Below, one piece after another: positions 1-8,368 of a DNA stretch of 64,000 bases. The notes beneath the pieces were generated by a model. The model had not been told where the DNA came from. It worked only from the letters and a program-made list of their open reading frames with translations, and ran no database searches. This stretch comes from Smaragdicoccus niigatensis DSM 44881 = NBRC 103563. Its GTDB lineage: Bacteria > Actinomycetota > Actinomycetes > Mycobacteriales > Mycobacteriaceae. The position numbers and the translations under genes were made by a program. How positions within the stretch are numbered: position 1 is the stretch's first letter; each line of letters begins with the position of its first letter. The DNA lies in contig NZ_AQXZ01000012.1 of assembly GCF_000380645.1 (NCBI RefSeq), forward strand, positions 186,001 through 250,000, given 5' to 3'.

Positions 1-32
1 TCGATGGTCGATGTGACAAATGGAGGTGCGCC

Positions 33-257
33 ATGCGCAGAGGACCAGGCGGAATTATCGGAATCCTCGTGATCGTGTGGCTGATCGTCGGCGCCGTCGC
101 GTGCGGACAGCGCGGATACTTCACCAATCACACTGAGGGTTGCGGGGGTGTCGCGACGATCGCCGTGACGATCCTTGCGGGGCCGCTCAACTACATGGGC
201 CTCAATCCAAAGGTGGCCGACTGCAATGTGCCGAATGCGCCGCAGCCCAGCCCGTAG
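33..257 (+). CDS. Small membrane protein of unknown function
   Basis: A 74-residue protein with a clear GGAGGT ribosome site 6 nt before ATG. A hydrophobic segment covers about residues 8-24 and a second, weaker one about residues 39-52. Three cysteines (24, 37, 64) lie after the first segment. C24 sits in a poor lipobox (AVAC), so a lipoprotein is possible but not favoured. The tail is rich in Pro and Asn. It ends 15 nt before the VOC gene, so the two are probably co-transcribed. I recognise no family and cannot assign a function. Confidence 0.7.
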   Translation: MRRGPGGIIGILVIVWLIVGAVACGQRGYFTNHTEGCGGVATIAVTILAGPLNYMGLNPKVADCNVPNAPQPSP

Positions 258-272
258 AGACCTGGGAACCGC

Positions 273-683
273 ATGACCACGACAAGAGTGTCATCGTGCT
301 TGATCCGGGTTTCTGACCTGGATCGCTCGATGAGCTTCTATCAGGACGTTTTCGAATGTCGGGTGGCGATCCGTGAATCGGACTCGGCGCTTCTCATCAG
401 TCCCGACGGATTCCAGTTCTACCTGCGGATTGCCAACCGATCTGCGCACATGCAACGAATCGAAGACGTCGGCGTCAAGCAGATCATTTGGTCGACGGAC
501 AGTGCAGCTGAGCTTGCGCAGATCGAAGAACGGCTTCGTTCCTTCTATCCGAGCACCTATACGAACACCACGAACGGAATCACGTTCGTCGACGGCATAG
601 ACCCGGATGGCAATCGGGTGCTCATCACGACGCCCACGCCGGCGCAACTCCCGCGCGAGGTCATCGACCGCCGGATGCGCTGA
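273..683 (+). CDS. VOC-superfamily (glyoxalase/bleomycin-resistance fold) protein
   Basis: The 136-residue product has the length and pattern of a single VOC domain. The opening strand leads into LDRSMSFYQDVF, the usual helix that follows it, and the end carries DPDGNRVLI, the typical last strand. VOC proteins bind a metal or small ligand between paired beta-alpha-beta3 modules and include glyoxalases, dioxygenases and antibiotic-binding proteins. The substrate cannot be read here. Gln and Asp occupy places where metal-binding His/Glu are often found, so metal binding is uncertain. It lies between the small membrane protein and hisF on the same strand. Confidence 0.75.
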   Translation: MTTTRVSSCLIRVSDLDRSMSFYQDVFECRVAIRESDSALLISPDGFQFYLRIANRSAHMQRIEDVGVKQIIWSTDSAAELAQIEERLRSFYPSTYTNTTNGITFVDGIDPDGNRVLITTPTPAQLPREVIDRRMR

Positions 684-726
684 ACCCCCACCAGATGTCG
701 TCAAGCGTCATCTCTAGGATGATTTT

Positions 727-1500
727 GTGACGGTTGCGGTTCGCGTTATCCCATGTCTCGACGTCGACGCAGGTCGAGTGGTCAAAGGCGTCAATTTCGC
801 CAACCTTCGGGACGCCGGCGATCCGGTTGCGTTGGCCGCCGCGTACGACGCCCAGGGTGCGGACGAACTCACCTTCCTCGACGTGACTGCGTCGTCGGGA
901 AACCGCGAGACGATGTTCGACGTCGTGCGTCGCACCGCGGAGCAGGTCTTCATTCCGCTGACGGTCGGCGGTGGTGTTCGCAGCGTCGCCGACGTCGACA
1001 CGCTGCTGCGCGCCGGTGCCGACAAGGTGTCGGTGAACACCGCGGCGATCGCACGGCCGGAACTGCTCAAGGAACTCAGCGAACGTTTCGGCTCGCAGTG
1101 CATCGTCCTGTCGGTCGATGCCCGGACCGTGCCGGACGGCGAGACCGACACCCCTTCGGGCTGGGAGGTCACGACGCACGGTGGTCGTCGCGGCACCGGG
1201 ATCGACGCCGTCGAGTGGGCGATCCGGGGACAGGAACTGGGTGTCGGCGAGATTCTCCTGAACTCGATGGATGCGGACGGCACGAAGGCCGGTTTTGACC
1301 TCCCGATGATTCGGGCGGTCCGCGCTGCGGTGACCGTGCCGGTGATCGCGAGTGGTGGCGCCGGAGCTGTCGAGGACTTCGCCCCGGCGGTGCAGGCGGG
1401 TGCGGATGCGGTGCTCGCAGCGAGTGTCTTCCACTTCGGCGATCTGACGATTCCGCAGGTCAAGGCCTCGATGATGCAAGCAGGCATCGTTGTCCGTTAA
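727..1500 (+). CDS. hisF: Imidazole glycerol phosphate synthase, cyclase subunit HisF
   Basis: HisF is the (beta-alpha)8-barrel subunit that uses ammonia from HisH to turn PRFAR into imidazole glycerol phosphate and AICAR in histidine synthesis. The catalytic pair is present: D12 in [11 protein letters not shown] and D131 in VLSVDART. The phosphate-binding loops TVGGGVRS and IASGGAG are intact. The 257-residue length is normal for the family. The GTG start is the only one that keeps the conserved first strand. No hisH, hisA or hisI is visible nearby. Its last 11 bases overlap the start of pdxT, an unusual neighbour. Confidence 0.95.
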   Translation: MTVAVRVIPCLDVDAGRVVKGVNFANLRDAGDPVALAAAYDAQGADELTFLDVTASSGNRETMFDVVRRTAEQVFIPLTVGGGVRSVADVDTLLRAGADKVSVNTAAIARPELLKELSERFGSQCIVLSVDARTVPDGETDTPSGWEVTTHGGRRGTGIDAVEWAIRGQELGVGEILLNSMDADGTKAGFDLPMIRAVRAAVTVPVIASGGAGAVEDFAPAVQAGADAVLAASVFHFGDLTIPQVKASMMQAGIVVR

Positions 1501-2074
1501 GGTCGGCGTCCTGGCGCTGCAGGGTGACGTCCGCGAACATCTCGAAGCACTGGAAGCCTCGGGTACCTCGGCGATTTCGGTGCGCCGGGAGCGGGAACTC
1601 GAGCAGGTCGACGGGCTGGTGATCCCCGGTGGAGAGTCGACCACCATCAGCAAACTGCTCGGCATGTTCGACCTGTTCGAACCGATCCAGGCCCGGCTCA
1701 AGGACGGCATGCCGGCGTTCGGGTCGTGTGCGGGAATGATCCTGCTCGCCAGCGAAGTGCTCGATACCCGCGACGACGCCGTGAACTTCGGTGCGATCGA
1801 CATGACGGTTCGTCGAAACGCGTTCGGTCGCCAGGTCGACTCGTTCGAACAAGACCTCGACTTTGTGGGTCTCGACTCGCCCTTGCGGGCCGTCTTCATT
1901 CGGGCCCCGTGGGTCGAGCGCGTCGGTAGCGGCGTCGAGGTCCTTGCCCGGGACAGTGGCGGGCACATCGTTGCCGTTCGGCACGGCAATGTCATGGCGA
2001 CCGCATTCCACCCCGAAGTGACGTCGGATCACCGGGTTCACGGACTCTTTGCACGTCTGGTTCAGACTGCGTAG
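1490..2074 (+). CDS. pdxT: Pyridoxal 5'-phosphate synthase glutaminase subunit PdxT
   Basis: PdxT is the class I glutaminase that feeds ammonia to PdxS for direct PLP synthesis. The triad is visible: C80 in FGSCAGM, and H174 and E176 in FHPEV. The oxyanion-loop region GGESTT is also present, and 194 residues is typical. The only start that keeps the first strand ([11 protein letters not shown]) is TTG, overlapping hisF by 11 nt, which suggests coupled and perhaps weak initiation. In mycobacteria pdxS lies near pdxT and yebC follows. Here yebC is two genes downstream, after two genes for other functions, and pdxS is not in view. Confidence 0.95.
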   Translation: MSVKVGVLALQGDVREHLEALEASGTSAISVRRERELEQVDGLVIPGGESTTISKLLGMFDLFEPIQARLKDGMPAFGSCAGMILLASEVLDTRDDAVNFGAIDMTVRRNAFGRQVDSFEQDLDFVGLDSPLRAVFIRAPWVERVGSGVEVLARDSGGHIVAVRHGNVMATAFHPEVTSDHRVHGLFARLVQTA

Positions 2075-2094
2075 TTGGCCGTCGACCGAGGATC

Positions 2095-3159
2095 ATGGGT
2101 GATGTGCACCTAGCCCTCCGATCAACCGGCGTGCAGGCCGCTTTGCTGGCCGCGGTGCTGTTCGGCGCAGGGACGCCAGCGGCGAAGGTTCTGTTGGGCA
2201 GCGTGAGTCCGTGGCTCCTCGCCGGACTCCTGTACTGCGGTTCCGGGCTCGGTCTCGGGGTATGGCGGATCGCTCGTCGTGCTCCTCGCGTTCGCCTGTC
2301 GCGGTCGGAGTGGTTGCCGCTGGTCGGAGCCGTGAGCTGCGGCGGCGTGATTGCGCCGGTGCTGCTCATGGCTGGGTTGACGCATCTCCCCGCGTCCGGG
2401 GCATCGCTGTTGCTCAATGCGGAAAGTGTTTTCACCGCGCTGCTGGCCTGGTTTGTCTTCCGCGAGAACGCCAATTCTCGGGTGGTCTTAGGGATGGTCG
2501 CGATCGTGGCGGGCGCTGTCGTCTTGTCGGCCCCGAGCGGAGCGGACTTCGGCGGGTACTGGCCTTCGCTGGCGGTACTCGGCGCCTGCCTGATGTGGGG
2601 CGTGGACAACAACCTAACCCGCAAGGTCGCACTGGCGGACGCCACCTGGCTGGCGGCAGTGAAGGGCATTGTCGCTGGTCCGGTGAACCTCGTGCTCGCG
2701 ACGGCGGTCGGCGCTCACGTGCCGCCGGCGCTGAGCATCGTGGGTGCCATGCTCGTCGGACTGCTGGCGTACGGCGTGAGTCTCGTGCTATTCATCGTCG
2801 GCCTTCGGCACGTCGGATCCGCTCGCGCCGGCGCCTATTTCGCGATCGCGCCCTTCTTCGGGGCGGTGGTCGCGATTGCCCTGGGCGATCCGTTGACCTG
2901 GCAGATCGTGGTCGCCGGGGTGCTGATGGCGATCGGAGTGTGGCTGCATCTGAGCGAGCGGCACCAACACCCGCACACGCATGCGCCGCTGTCGCACGAC
3001 CACTATCACCGCCATGACGACGAGCACCACGATCACGTCCACGGTCCCGGGGTGCCGCCGCTGGATCGCCGCGGCGGTCATCGACATGAGCACGAGCATG
3101 TGCCCGTCACACACACGCATGAACATTTCCCGGACATGCATCACCGGCATCTGCACTGA
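2095..3159 (+). CDS. EamA/DMT-family transporter with long His-rich C-terminal tail
   Basis: About 290 residues form ten hydrophobic segments in two EamA repeats (first about 12-135, second about 153-286), the drug/metabolite transporter fold. The last roughly 65 residues form a hydrophilic cytosolic or periplasmic tail dominated by His with Asp and Glu, in patterns such as HQHPHTH, HHDHVH, HRHEHEH and MHHRHLH. Such tails bind transition metals in zinc, nickel and cobalt transporters, so metal export or metal-sensitive control is a reasonable inference. The substrate is not shown. A GAGGATC ribosome site precedes the ATG. A beta-propeller lipoprotein gene starts 2 nt after the stop, so the two are expected to be co-expressed. 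Confidence 0.85.
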   Translation: MGDVHLALRSTGVQAALLAAVLFGAGTPAAKVLLGSVSPWLLAGLLYCGSGLGLGVWRIARRAPRVRLSRSEWLPLVGAVSCGGVIAPVLLMAGLTHLPASGASLLLNAESVFTALLAWFVFRENANSRVVLGMVAIVAGAVVLSAPSGADFGGYWPSLAVLGACLMWGVDNNLTRKVALADATWLAAVKGIVAGPVNLVLATAVGAHVPPALSIVGAMLVGLLAYGVSLVLFIVGLRHVGSARAGAYFAIAPFFGAVVAIALGDPLTWQIVVAGVLMAIGVWLHLSERHQHPHTHAPLSHDHYHRHDDEHHDHVHGPGVPPLDRRGGHRHEHEHVPVTHTHEHFPDMHHRHLH

Positions 3160-3161
3160 GC

Positions 3162-4148
3162 GTGACGGACGTGAACCGGAAGCTGGTCCTCCTATTCTCC
3201 CTGGTTGTCGCCGGATGTGCTTCGGCACCAACGGGTTTGCCGTTGCAACAGGTCGGGTCGATTCCATTGGCCGTGGCCCCGACTCGCTTCGACTACCAAA
3301 GTCTCGATGTCGATCGGGGGCTGCTGTTCATTGCGCACATGGGGTCGGGTGAGGTGATCGAGGTGGACCTGCACGCCCGAAAGATCGTGCGGACCATTCC
3401 TGATCTACCGGACGTTCACGGCGTGCTCGTCGTGCCCAGCCACCACCGCGTCTATGCGACGGCGACCGGCCGAAACGAAGTGATCGCGTTCGACGAGGAC
3501 TCCGGTGCGCGGCTGTTCAGTGCCCCGACCGACACCTATCCCGACGGTCTCGCGTACGACCCGAAACGGGACGCCGTGTGGTCCACGAATGAGTCGGCGG
3601 GCACCGAGACCGTCATCGATGCCGCCACCGGACAGGCTCGCGCGACGGTGCGAACGGGTGGTGAGGTCGGCAATGTCGTCTATGACCCGACAACGGATCG
3701 GATGATCGTCGCGGTCCAAGGTGCCGGCGATCTGGCGATCGTCAATCCGGAGACCTTCGAGATCGTCGATCGAATCGACACTCCCGGCTGCGACCATCCA
3801 CATGGGCAAGCGCTCGCGGTCGTGGAGCAATTGATGTTCGTCGGATGTGAATCGAACGCCAAGCTCGCCACCGTCGATCTTCGGGCGCGGTCGGTTGCCG
3901 GTCTGAACGACGTCGGACCAACGCCCGACGTGATCGTTTACGACGCGGCTGAACACCGCATTTACGTTGCCGCAGAGAGCGGTTGGGTGAGTGTTTTCGC
4001 GCAGAAGGATGGCCGCACGGAGGTGCTTGGATCCGCACTCCTGGCCGACGGCGCGCACACCGTCGCGCTCAATCCAAAGAACCATCACATCTTCTTCCCG
4101 TTGCCGACGGCCGCCGGGCCCGAACTACGCGAGTTCGCTCCCACGTGA
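3162..4148 (+). CDS. YncE-like beta-propeller lipoprotein
   Basis: The N-terminus carries a lipoprotein signal: basic start, hydrophobic stretch and lipobox VAGC with the lipidated Cys at residue 19. The rest of the 328 residues is a repeat of short beta blades with motifs like VYDPTTDRMIVA, DGLAYDPKRDAVW and VIVYDAAEHRIYVA, as in YncE/SMP-30-type seven-bladed propellers. Such proteins are exported and bind ligands or partners. A few are lactonases, but no catalytic set is evident. It follows the His-rich transporter by 2 nt, so a shared envelope task is likely. A second GTG nine bases downstream would give a shorter, equally plausible start. Confidence 0.8.
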   Translation: MTDVNRKLVLLFSLVVAGCASAPTGLPLQQVGSIPLAVAPTRFDYQSLDVDRGLLFIAHMGSGEVIEVDLHARKIVRTIPDLPDVHGVLVVPSHHRVYATATGRNEVIAFDEDSGARLFSAPTDTYPDGLAYDPKRDAVWSTNESAGTETVIDAATGQARATVRTGGEVGNVVYDPTTDRMIVAVQGAGDLAIVNPETFEIVDRIDTPGCDHPHGQALAVVEQLMFVGCESNAKLATVDLRARSVAGLNDVGPTPDVIVYDAAEHRIYVAAESGWVSVFAQKDGRTEVLGSALLADGAHTVALNPKNHHIFFPLPTAAGPELREFAPT

Positions 4149-4230
4149 CACCGTCCGGGTGCACACGGCATCGGTTGGACTGCCCGTTAAACTGGTCGGA
4201 CTCTAGGAACTGCGGCGAAGGAAGAGGCGA

Positions 4231-4986
4231 ATGAGCGGCCACTCCAAATGGGCCACTACCAAGCATCAGAAGGCGGCCAAGGACCAAAAGCGCGCCAAGA
4301 TGTTCGCGAAGTACATCAAGAACATCGAAGTTGCAGCTCGTATTGGTGGTGGCGATCCGGCTGGTAACCCTGGGCTTTACGAGGCCATTCGCAAGGCGAA
4401 GAGCAACTCTGTCCCGAATGACAACATCGAACGTGCGCGCCGGCGTGGCGCTGGCGAAGACGGCACGGCCGTCGACTACATGACGATCATGTACGAGTGC
4501 TACGGCCCGAACGGCGTCGCGGTGCTCATCGAGTGTCTGACCGACAACCGCAACCGTGCCGCGGGTGAGGTTCGTGTTGCCGTGACGCGCAACGGTGGAA
4601 ACATGGCGGACCCGGGTTCGGTGTCGTTCATGTTCAGCCGCAAGGGAATGGTCACCGTGCAAAAGGGTGAGTTGTCCGAGGACGACGTGCTCATGGCGGT
4701 TCTCGATGCCGGCGCGGAGGAAGTCAACGACCTCGGCGACACCTTCGAGGTCATCTGTGAGCCGTCCGATCTCATCCCGGTGCGTACTGCGCTGCTGGAT
4801 GCCGGGATCGAGTACGACTCGGCTGAGTCGACCTTCGCACCGTCGGTCTCGGTTCCGGTCGACATCGACGGCGCCAAGAAGGTCATGCGCCTAGTCGACG
4901 CACTCGAGGACAGTGACGACGTGCAGAACGTCTACACCAACGTCGACATCTCCGACGACGTCCTCGCCGAGCTCGAGGCAGAGTAG
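4231..4986 (+). CDS. yebC: YebC/PmpR-family protein
   Basis: The opening [17 protein letters not shown] is the family signature, and the 251-residue length fits. YebC-type proteins were described as DNA-binding regulators. More recent work links family members to rescue of ribosomes at proline-rich stretches, which is relevant here because the window encodes a 47-proline run. A strong GGAAGAGG site lies upstream of the ATG. In mycobacteria the gene sits between pdxT and ruvC, and here it keeps roughly that place. Its stop codon directly abuts the stop of the convergent antiporter gene with no intervening base. Confidence 0.95.
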   Translation: MSGHSKWATTKHQKAAKDQKRAKMFAKYIKNIEVAARIGGGDPAGNPGLYEAIRKAKSNSVPNDNIERARRRGAGEDGTAVDYMTIMYECYGPNGVAVLIECLTDNRNRAAGEVRVAVTRNGGNMADPGSVSFMFSRKGMVTVQKGELSEDDVLMAVLDAGAEEVNDLGDTFEVICEPSDLIPVRTALLDAGIEYDSAESTFAPSVSVPVDIDGAKKVMRLVDALEDSDDVQNVYTNVDISDDVLAELEAE

Positions 4987-6132
4987 TCAGACCGCTTTTG
5001 TCGCTGGTGCGGTCGTCCGAGCGGCGACCGCACCAGCGATGGCGGTGGACAGAATCGTCAGCACTGCCCCGAGGATGAGGGCCGCCGCTTCGCCGGGCGC
5101 AAAGATGTGCAGCGCACTGCCCACGGTCACTGCCGCGACCGGTACGCCCAGTTGCGAAGCGGCGAGAATTCCCAACGTGACCGGCTGTCCGAGGAGTCGC
5201 ATCGCCGCGTGGGCAAGGATCGCCCCCGCCGCGAGCGCCAGCCCGAGCAGGATCTGGTTCGGGTGTGTGCCGAGTTCGCGCAGGTCGATGCGCGCGCCGA
5301 GCCACACGAAGAACAGCGGTGCAAAGAAGCCGTCGGAGACTGCGAACAGCTGATGCGCGACCCGTCTCGGTTCTCCCACACCCGCCACAGCGAGACCGAA
5401 GGCGAATCCGGCGAGCATGATCGAGACGTGGGTCGTCGTCGCCAGGGCGGCCATCGCGAACAGGACCACGAGGCTGATGCGAAGCTCGACGGCGAATTTC
5501 CGATTCTCGGAGACATGGTGCACGCGTTCCCGCACACCGGAGTTCTCGAGCCACCGCAGCGCAAAGAACATCGCGAGGGCCGCAATTCCGACGGCGACGG
5601 AGCCGATCGCGGCCCGCACCGCGTTCGAGGGATCGACGACGAGCGGCAGCGCCACGATGCAGGCGGTATCCGCGATGGCGACCTGCGCGGTGAGTTCGAG
5701 AACGCGCACCCCGGACAGCCCGAGCCCTTCGATGACGGGCAGCACGAGCGCCGCCGACGACGACGCAAGCAGCACTGCATAGAGGGCGGCGTGGCCGGTA
5801 CCGAAGAGGTGGGAGAGTGCCACACCGAGTATCGCGGCGATGACACCTACCGCAGCGGCGCGCACCAGCCCGCGGCCGACCGCTGACCGCACCGCCGAAT
5901 CGCGAACCGGGACGTGGGTTCCGGCGGTGAACATGACCAGCGCGAATCCGATGTCGGCGAGGAACGTGAAGATGTGGTCGTCCGCCTGCAGTACGCCGAA
6001 ACCCGTCGCACCGAACACGGCGCCGGCCGCGAGTTCGCCCAGGACGACGGGCAGATGCCACGTGCGGCGCAGAGCGATCAGTGGACCGAGCAGTCCGAGC
6101 AGCGTGACGAGCGTCAGCGTTGCGAAGGTCAT
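4987..6132 (-). CDS. CPA2-type cation/proton antiporter
   Basis: The 381 residues are almost entirely hydrophobic, with about 12 membrane segments. They carry family features such as HLPVVLGELAAGAVFG near the start and FTAGTHV in the third helix. These match the Na+/H+ exchanger domain of the KefB/GerN group, which exchanges Na+ or K+ for H+. The protein ends directly after the membrane domain, so the cytosolic TrkA-N regulatory domain of Kef proteins is missing. Its ATG overlaps the stop of the upstream ParB-like gene by 4 nt (ATGA). The last codons contain a 15-bp perfect inverted repeat. Confidence 0.85.
   Translation of the reverse strand: MTFATLTLVTLLGLLGPLIALRRTWHLPVVLGELAAGAVFGATGFGVLQADDHIFTFLADIGFALVMFTAGTHVPVRDSAVRSAVGRGLVRAAAVGVIAAILGVALSHLFGTGHAALYAVLLASSSAALVLPVIEGLGLSGVRVLELTAQVAIADTACIVALPLVVDPSNAVRAAIGSVAVGIAALAMFFALRWLENSGVRERVHHVSENRKFAVELRISLVVLFAMAALATTTHVSIMLAGFAFGLAVAGVGEPRRVAHQLFAVSDGFFAPLFFVWLGARIDLRELGTHPNQILLGLALAAGAILAHAAMRLLGQPVTLGILAASQLGVPVAAVTVGSALHIFAPGEAAALILGAVLTILSTAIAGAVAARTTAPATKAV
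5001..5039. terminator. 15-bp perfect inverted repeat at the yebC/antiporter convergence
   Basis: The arms TCGCTGGTGCGGTCG (5001-5015) and its exact complement (5025-5039) flank a 9-nt loop. The element lies 14 nt past the yebC stop and inside the last codons of the convergent antiporter. No run of T follows on the plus strand. On the minus strand only a short CAAAA follows. It probably acts as a two-way transcription end embedded in coding sequence; the hairpin itself is certain, the role is inferred. Confidence 0.6.
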
Positions 6133-6503
6133 TCCGGGCCGGCCAGCTTCACCGGTATGTCGGTGTTCTCGTCGACCCAGTAGCTGGCGCAGACGCGGTG
6201 GTATCCGTCAGCGACCTGGAGGGGAGCGCCGGTCCGGAAGTTGCCGCGAACCAGGAGAATCGGCGACAGGTCCTTACCGTCCTCGATCTTCTGCAGGTCG
6301 GCCGCGACGTGTTTGTTGTCTTTCGACAGCAGCGCCAGTTGGGACGCGCGCAGGATGTCTTTCGCTTTCTGATGCGAGATCGGTGCGTCACGCAGCTTCT
6401 GGACGAGCGCGTCAACGGTCGGCGAATCCGCAAGCAGCGTCAGGTAGGCGGCGGCAGCCGGATAGTCATGGTCATCCGGCTGCGCGTTCCAAGTGACCTT
6501 CAC
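6129..6503 (-). CDS. ParB/sulfiredoxin-like fold protein
   Basis: From the GTG at 6503 the product is 124 residues. It contains KAKDILRASQLALL, then LSPILLVRG and PLQVADGYHRVCASYWVDE, the DGYHR signature resembling the GxxR nucleotide-binding motif of ParB/Srx folds. Similar short proteins occur in mycobacteria, where no function is known to me. The reading frame stays open upstream into the quinone oxidoreductase gene, but those residues are Ser/Thr-rich shadow sequence, so the longer start is rejected. The stop overlaps the antiporter ATG by 4 nt, so translation of the two is probably coupled. Confidence 0.75.
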   Translation of the reverse strand: MKVTWNAQPDDHDYPAAAAYLTLLADSPTVDALVQKLRDAPISHQKAKDILRASQLALLSKDNKHVAADLQKIEDGKDLSPILLVRGNFRTGAPLQVADGYHRVCASYWVDENTDIPVKLAGPE

Positions 6504-6564
6504 TCGGTCATTGTCGAACGGAAGAGGTTCGGCGGGTACGCAGTTCGGAGAACCGTCCGGTTTG

Positions 6565-7533
6565 CTACGGAAGTCCGACCAGCTTGCCGACGACCCGGTT
6601 GTGCTCGAGATCGTCGTGGGCGCGGGCGATGTCGTCGAGGGTGTAATTGTGGATCGGACCAAGGCTGATCTCGCCGGTCCCGAGCCGATCGAGGAAGCGC
6701 TGTAGGACCGGTGCGGGCAGGTCACCCGCACCGCCGCTGTACGAGGTCAGGCGCACTCCGCGCGGAATGTAGTCGATCGGATAGAACTCGGACACGGTCC
6801 ATTTGTTCGACAGCATTCCGGTGAAGCACACCGTCCCGTGGACCCGGGTGGCTGCGAGCGTGTCCGGGAGTGTGGGAGTGCCGACGAGTTCCAGAGCAGT
6901 GTCGACCCCGTTCGGTGTGATGGCACGAACGACCGACGCGATCGAACCATTGTCGAGAATCGGATGGTCGACGCCGTACTCCGCGAGCAGGTCGAGTCGA
7001 TCCTTCTGCCGAGTGGTGGCCAAGACGGTGGCACCGAGGTCTTTGGCGAGGGCTGCAGTGGCGAACCCGAGAGCGGACGTTCCACCGCGGATGAGCAACG
7101 TCTGGCCGGGTTGAAGGTCGAGGCCGATGGTCAGCGATCCGTAGGCCGTCTGCACAGTCTCGGGCACGGCGCCGACGACGTTCCACGGAAGTTGCGACTC
7201 GAACGGGATGACGTTGGCGCGGGGGACCACGGTGTATTCGGCGTAGCCGCCGTCGAAGACGCGTCCCATCCCGCCCATGAGTGCGGCCACCTGTTGACCG
7301 ACCGCGAGGTCACTGCCGTTCGGGTCGTCGACGATACCTACTGCTTCGATGCCGAGGACGCGCGGAAAGGTGACACCGTGCGCGAGCCCGAGTCGGGTGT
7401 GCAGTTCCGATCGGTTGAGTCCGAATGCCTTGACGTGGATACGCACCCAGCCCGCGGGCGGGGTGGGCACGGGCAGTTCGGTGATCCGGAGATTGGTGAC
7501 CGGGCCAGGTTCGGTCAGTACGGCTGCACGCAT
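6565..7533 (-). CDS. Zinc-independent MDR-family NADPH:quinone oxidoreductase
   Basis: The 322-residue protein begins MRAAVLTEPGP with a GGGAG ribosome site upstream, the usual start of quinone oxidoreductases in the medium-chain dehydrogenase family. It has the GroES-like half (about 1-120) and a Rossmann half with the modified nucleotide loop RGGTSALGFATAALAKDLG. Zinc ligands of alcohol dehydrogenases are absent. It likely reduces quinones or enones with NADPH; the natural substrate is unknown. An open 46-residue N-terminal extension is rejected because it is Arg/Gly-rich and has no ribosome site. It stands 61 nt upstream of the ParB-like gene. Confidence 0.88.
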   Translation of the reverse strand: MRAAVLTEPGPVTNLRITELPVPTPPAGWVRIHVKAFGLNRSELHTRLGLAHGVTFPRVLGIEAVGIVDDPNGSDLAVGQQVAALMGGMGRVFDGGYAEYTVVPRANVIPFESQLPWNVVGAVPETVQTAYGSLTIGLDLQPGQTLLIRGGTSALGFATAALAKDLGATVLATTRQKDRLDLLAEYGVDHPILDNGSIASVVRAITPNGVDTALELVGTPTLPDTLAATRVHGTVCFTGMLSNKWTVSEFYPIDYIPRGVRLTSYSGGAGDLPAPVLQRFLDRLGTGEISLGPIHNYTLDDIARAHDDLEHNRVVGKLVGLP

Positions 7534-7981
7534 CTCGCTCCCTCGACGTCGTGCCGTGACCCTATCGCGGGGTTCACAGGCGCACCCTGAACCTGCAGAT
7601 CCACCCCGGCCAGCTCGCCGATTGGGGTGGACCTGGCCAACCGAGGTGCGGATTTCGCGACCGATCCGCAAACAGCCGAAGGATTGAAACTAATAGATTG
7701 CTGAGGAGCAACGCCATTAATTCTTTGCGGCGGAAAAGGCTCTCATGGTTGATCCACCGCCGCTCGGCGAAGTCATGCGCGTCGCGCGGATTGAGATTCG
7801 GATCACAGCGAATGCCGTGGTCACGGTCACAGTACCGCCTGCAACGCACGCTACCTGCAGGTCATTCCCGAATGTGAAACGGATCGCTATTCCCGCCAAC
7901 CCCGAAACAGTTACTCATTCGCCGCCGAATAGCTATGTAAGTAAGCAACGAAGCTTAAGAGTCATATCGGAGTGAAACGTC
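7534..7981. other. Intergenic region upstream of a small membrane protein
   Basis: About 450 bases without a convincing gene. Short frames on both strands lack ribosome sites and family features. Base composition drops in AT content-rich patches near 7680-7725 and 7900-7975. A CCACCCC / GGGGTGG inverted repeat (7602-7608 and 7624-7630) and a GCGGAT / ATCCGC pair (7648-7669) are the only ordered features seen. The right end presumably holds the promoter of the downstream gene. Confidence 0.5.
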
Positions 7982-8272
7982 ATGAGCATTATTACCGTCA
8001 ACGAACTGTCGACCTTCTTCGACCGCGCGGTTCAGCGGAGTTCGATCGCCGATAACAAGGTCACCCGTTCGATCGCCGTTCTGGCCACCCTTGGCTTCAG
8101 CGGTCTGGTCGGAATCTTCGCGACCCTCACGCTGCTGTTCCTCATCAGTGGTGTCTTCACCGGTGTGCTTACGTCGCTGGTTCTCGCGTTCCTGGCTGCG
8201 GCGCCTGCCCTCTACGCCTTCAAGTGGCTTGACCAGATTCAGGACGAGGAGCTTCTCTTCTCGGGCTTCTGA
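7982..8272 (+). CDS. Small two-helix membrane protein, unknown
   Basis: The 96-residue product has an amphipathic, charged N-terminus (about 1-30) and two hydrophobic segments (about 31-56 and 60-74) joined by a short turn. It ends with an acidic tail DQIQDEELLFSGF. The start follows GGAGTGAAACGTC. It stands alone, with 450 bp of empty DNA before it and a strong hairpin just after it, so it is probably a single-gene transcript. No family is recognised. Confidence 0.7.
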   Translation: MSIITVNELSTFFDRAVQRSSIADNKVTRSIAVLATLGFSGLVGIFATLTLLFLISGVFTGVLTSLVLAFLAAAPALYAFKWLDQIQDEELLFSGF

Positions 8273-8290
8273 GTCGACCTCAGCTGAACA

Positions 8291-8326
8291 ACAACGGCCG
8301 CGCGGATTGATCCGCGCGGCCGTTGT
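8291..8326 (+). terminator. Strong hairpin terminator after the small membrane protein
   Basis: A 16-bp perfect stem, ACAACGGCCGCGCGGA with its complement, is closed by a TTGA loop. It starts 18 nt after the stop codon. There is no T-tract, which is common for actinobacterial terminators. It separates this gene from the ruvC promoter. Confidence 0.75.
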
Positions 8327-8368
8327 GCTGTCTGCGCACCGCCCTCATCTCGGTTGCGTGTCGATCGC

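Noticed and set aside
7745-7975. 76-codon plus-strand frame upstream of the 96-residue membrane protein
   Set aside because: There is no ribosome site, the composition is unlike coding DNA of the window, an opposing frame of equal quality exists, and no family match is recognised.
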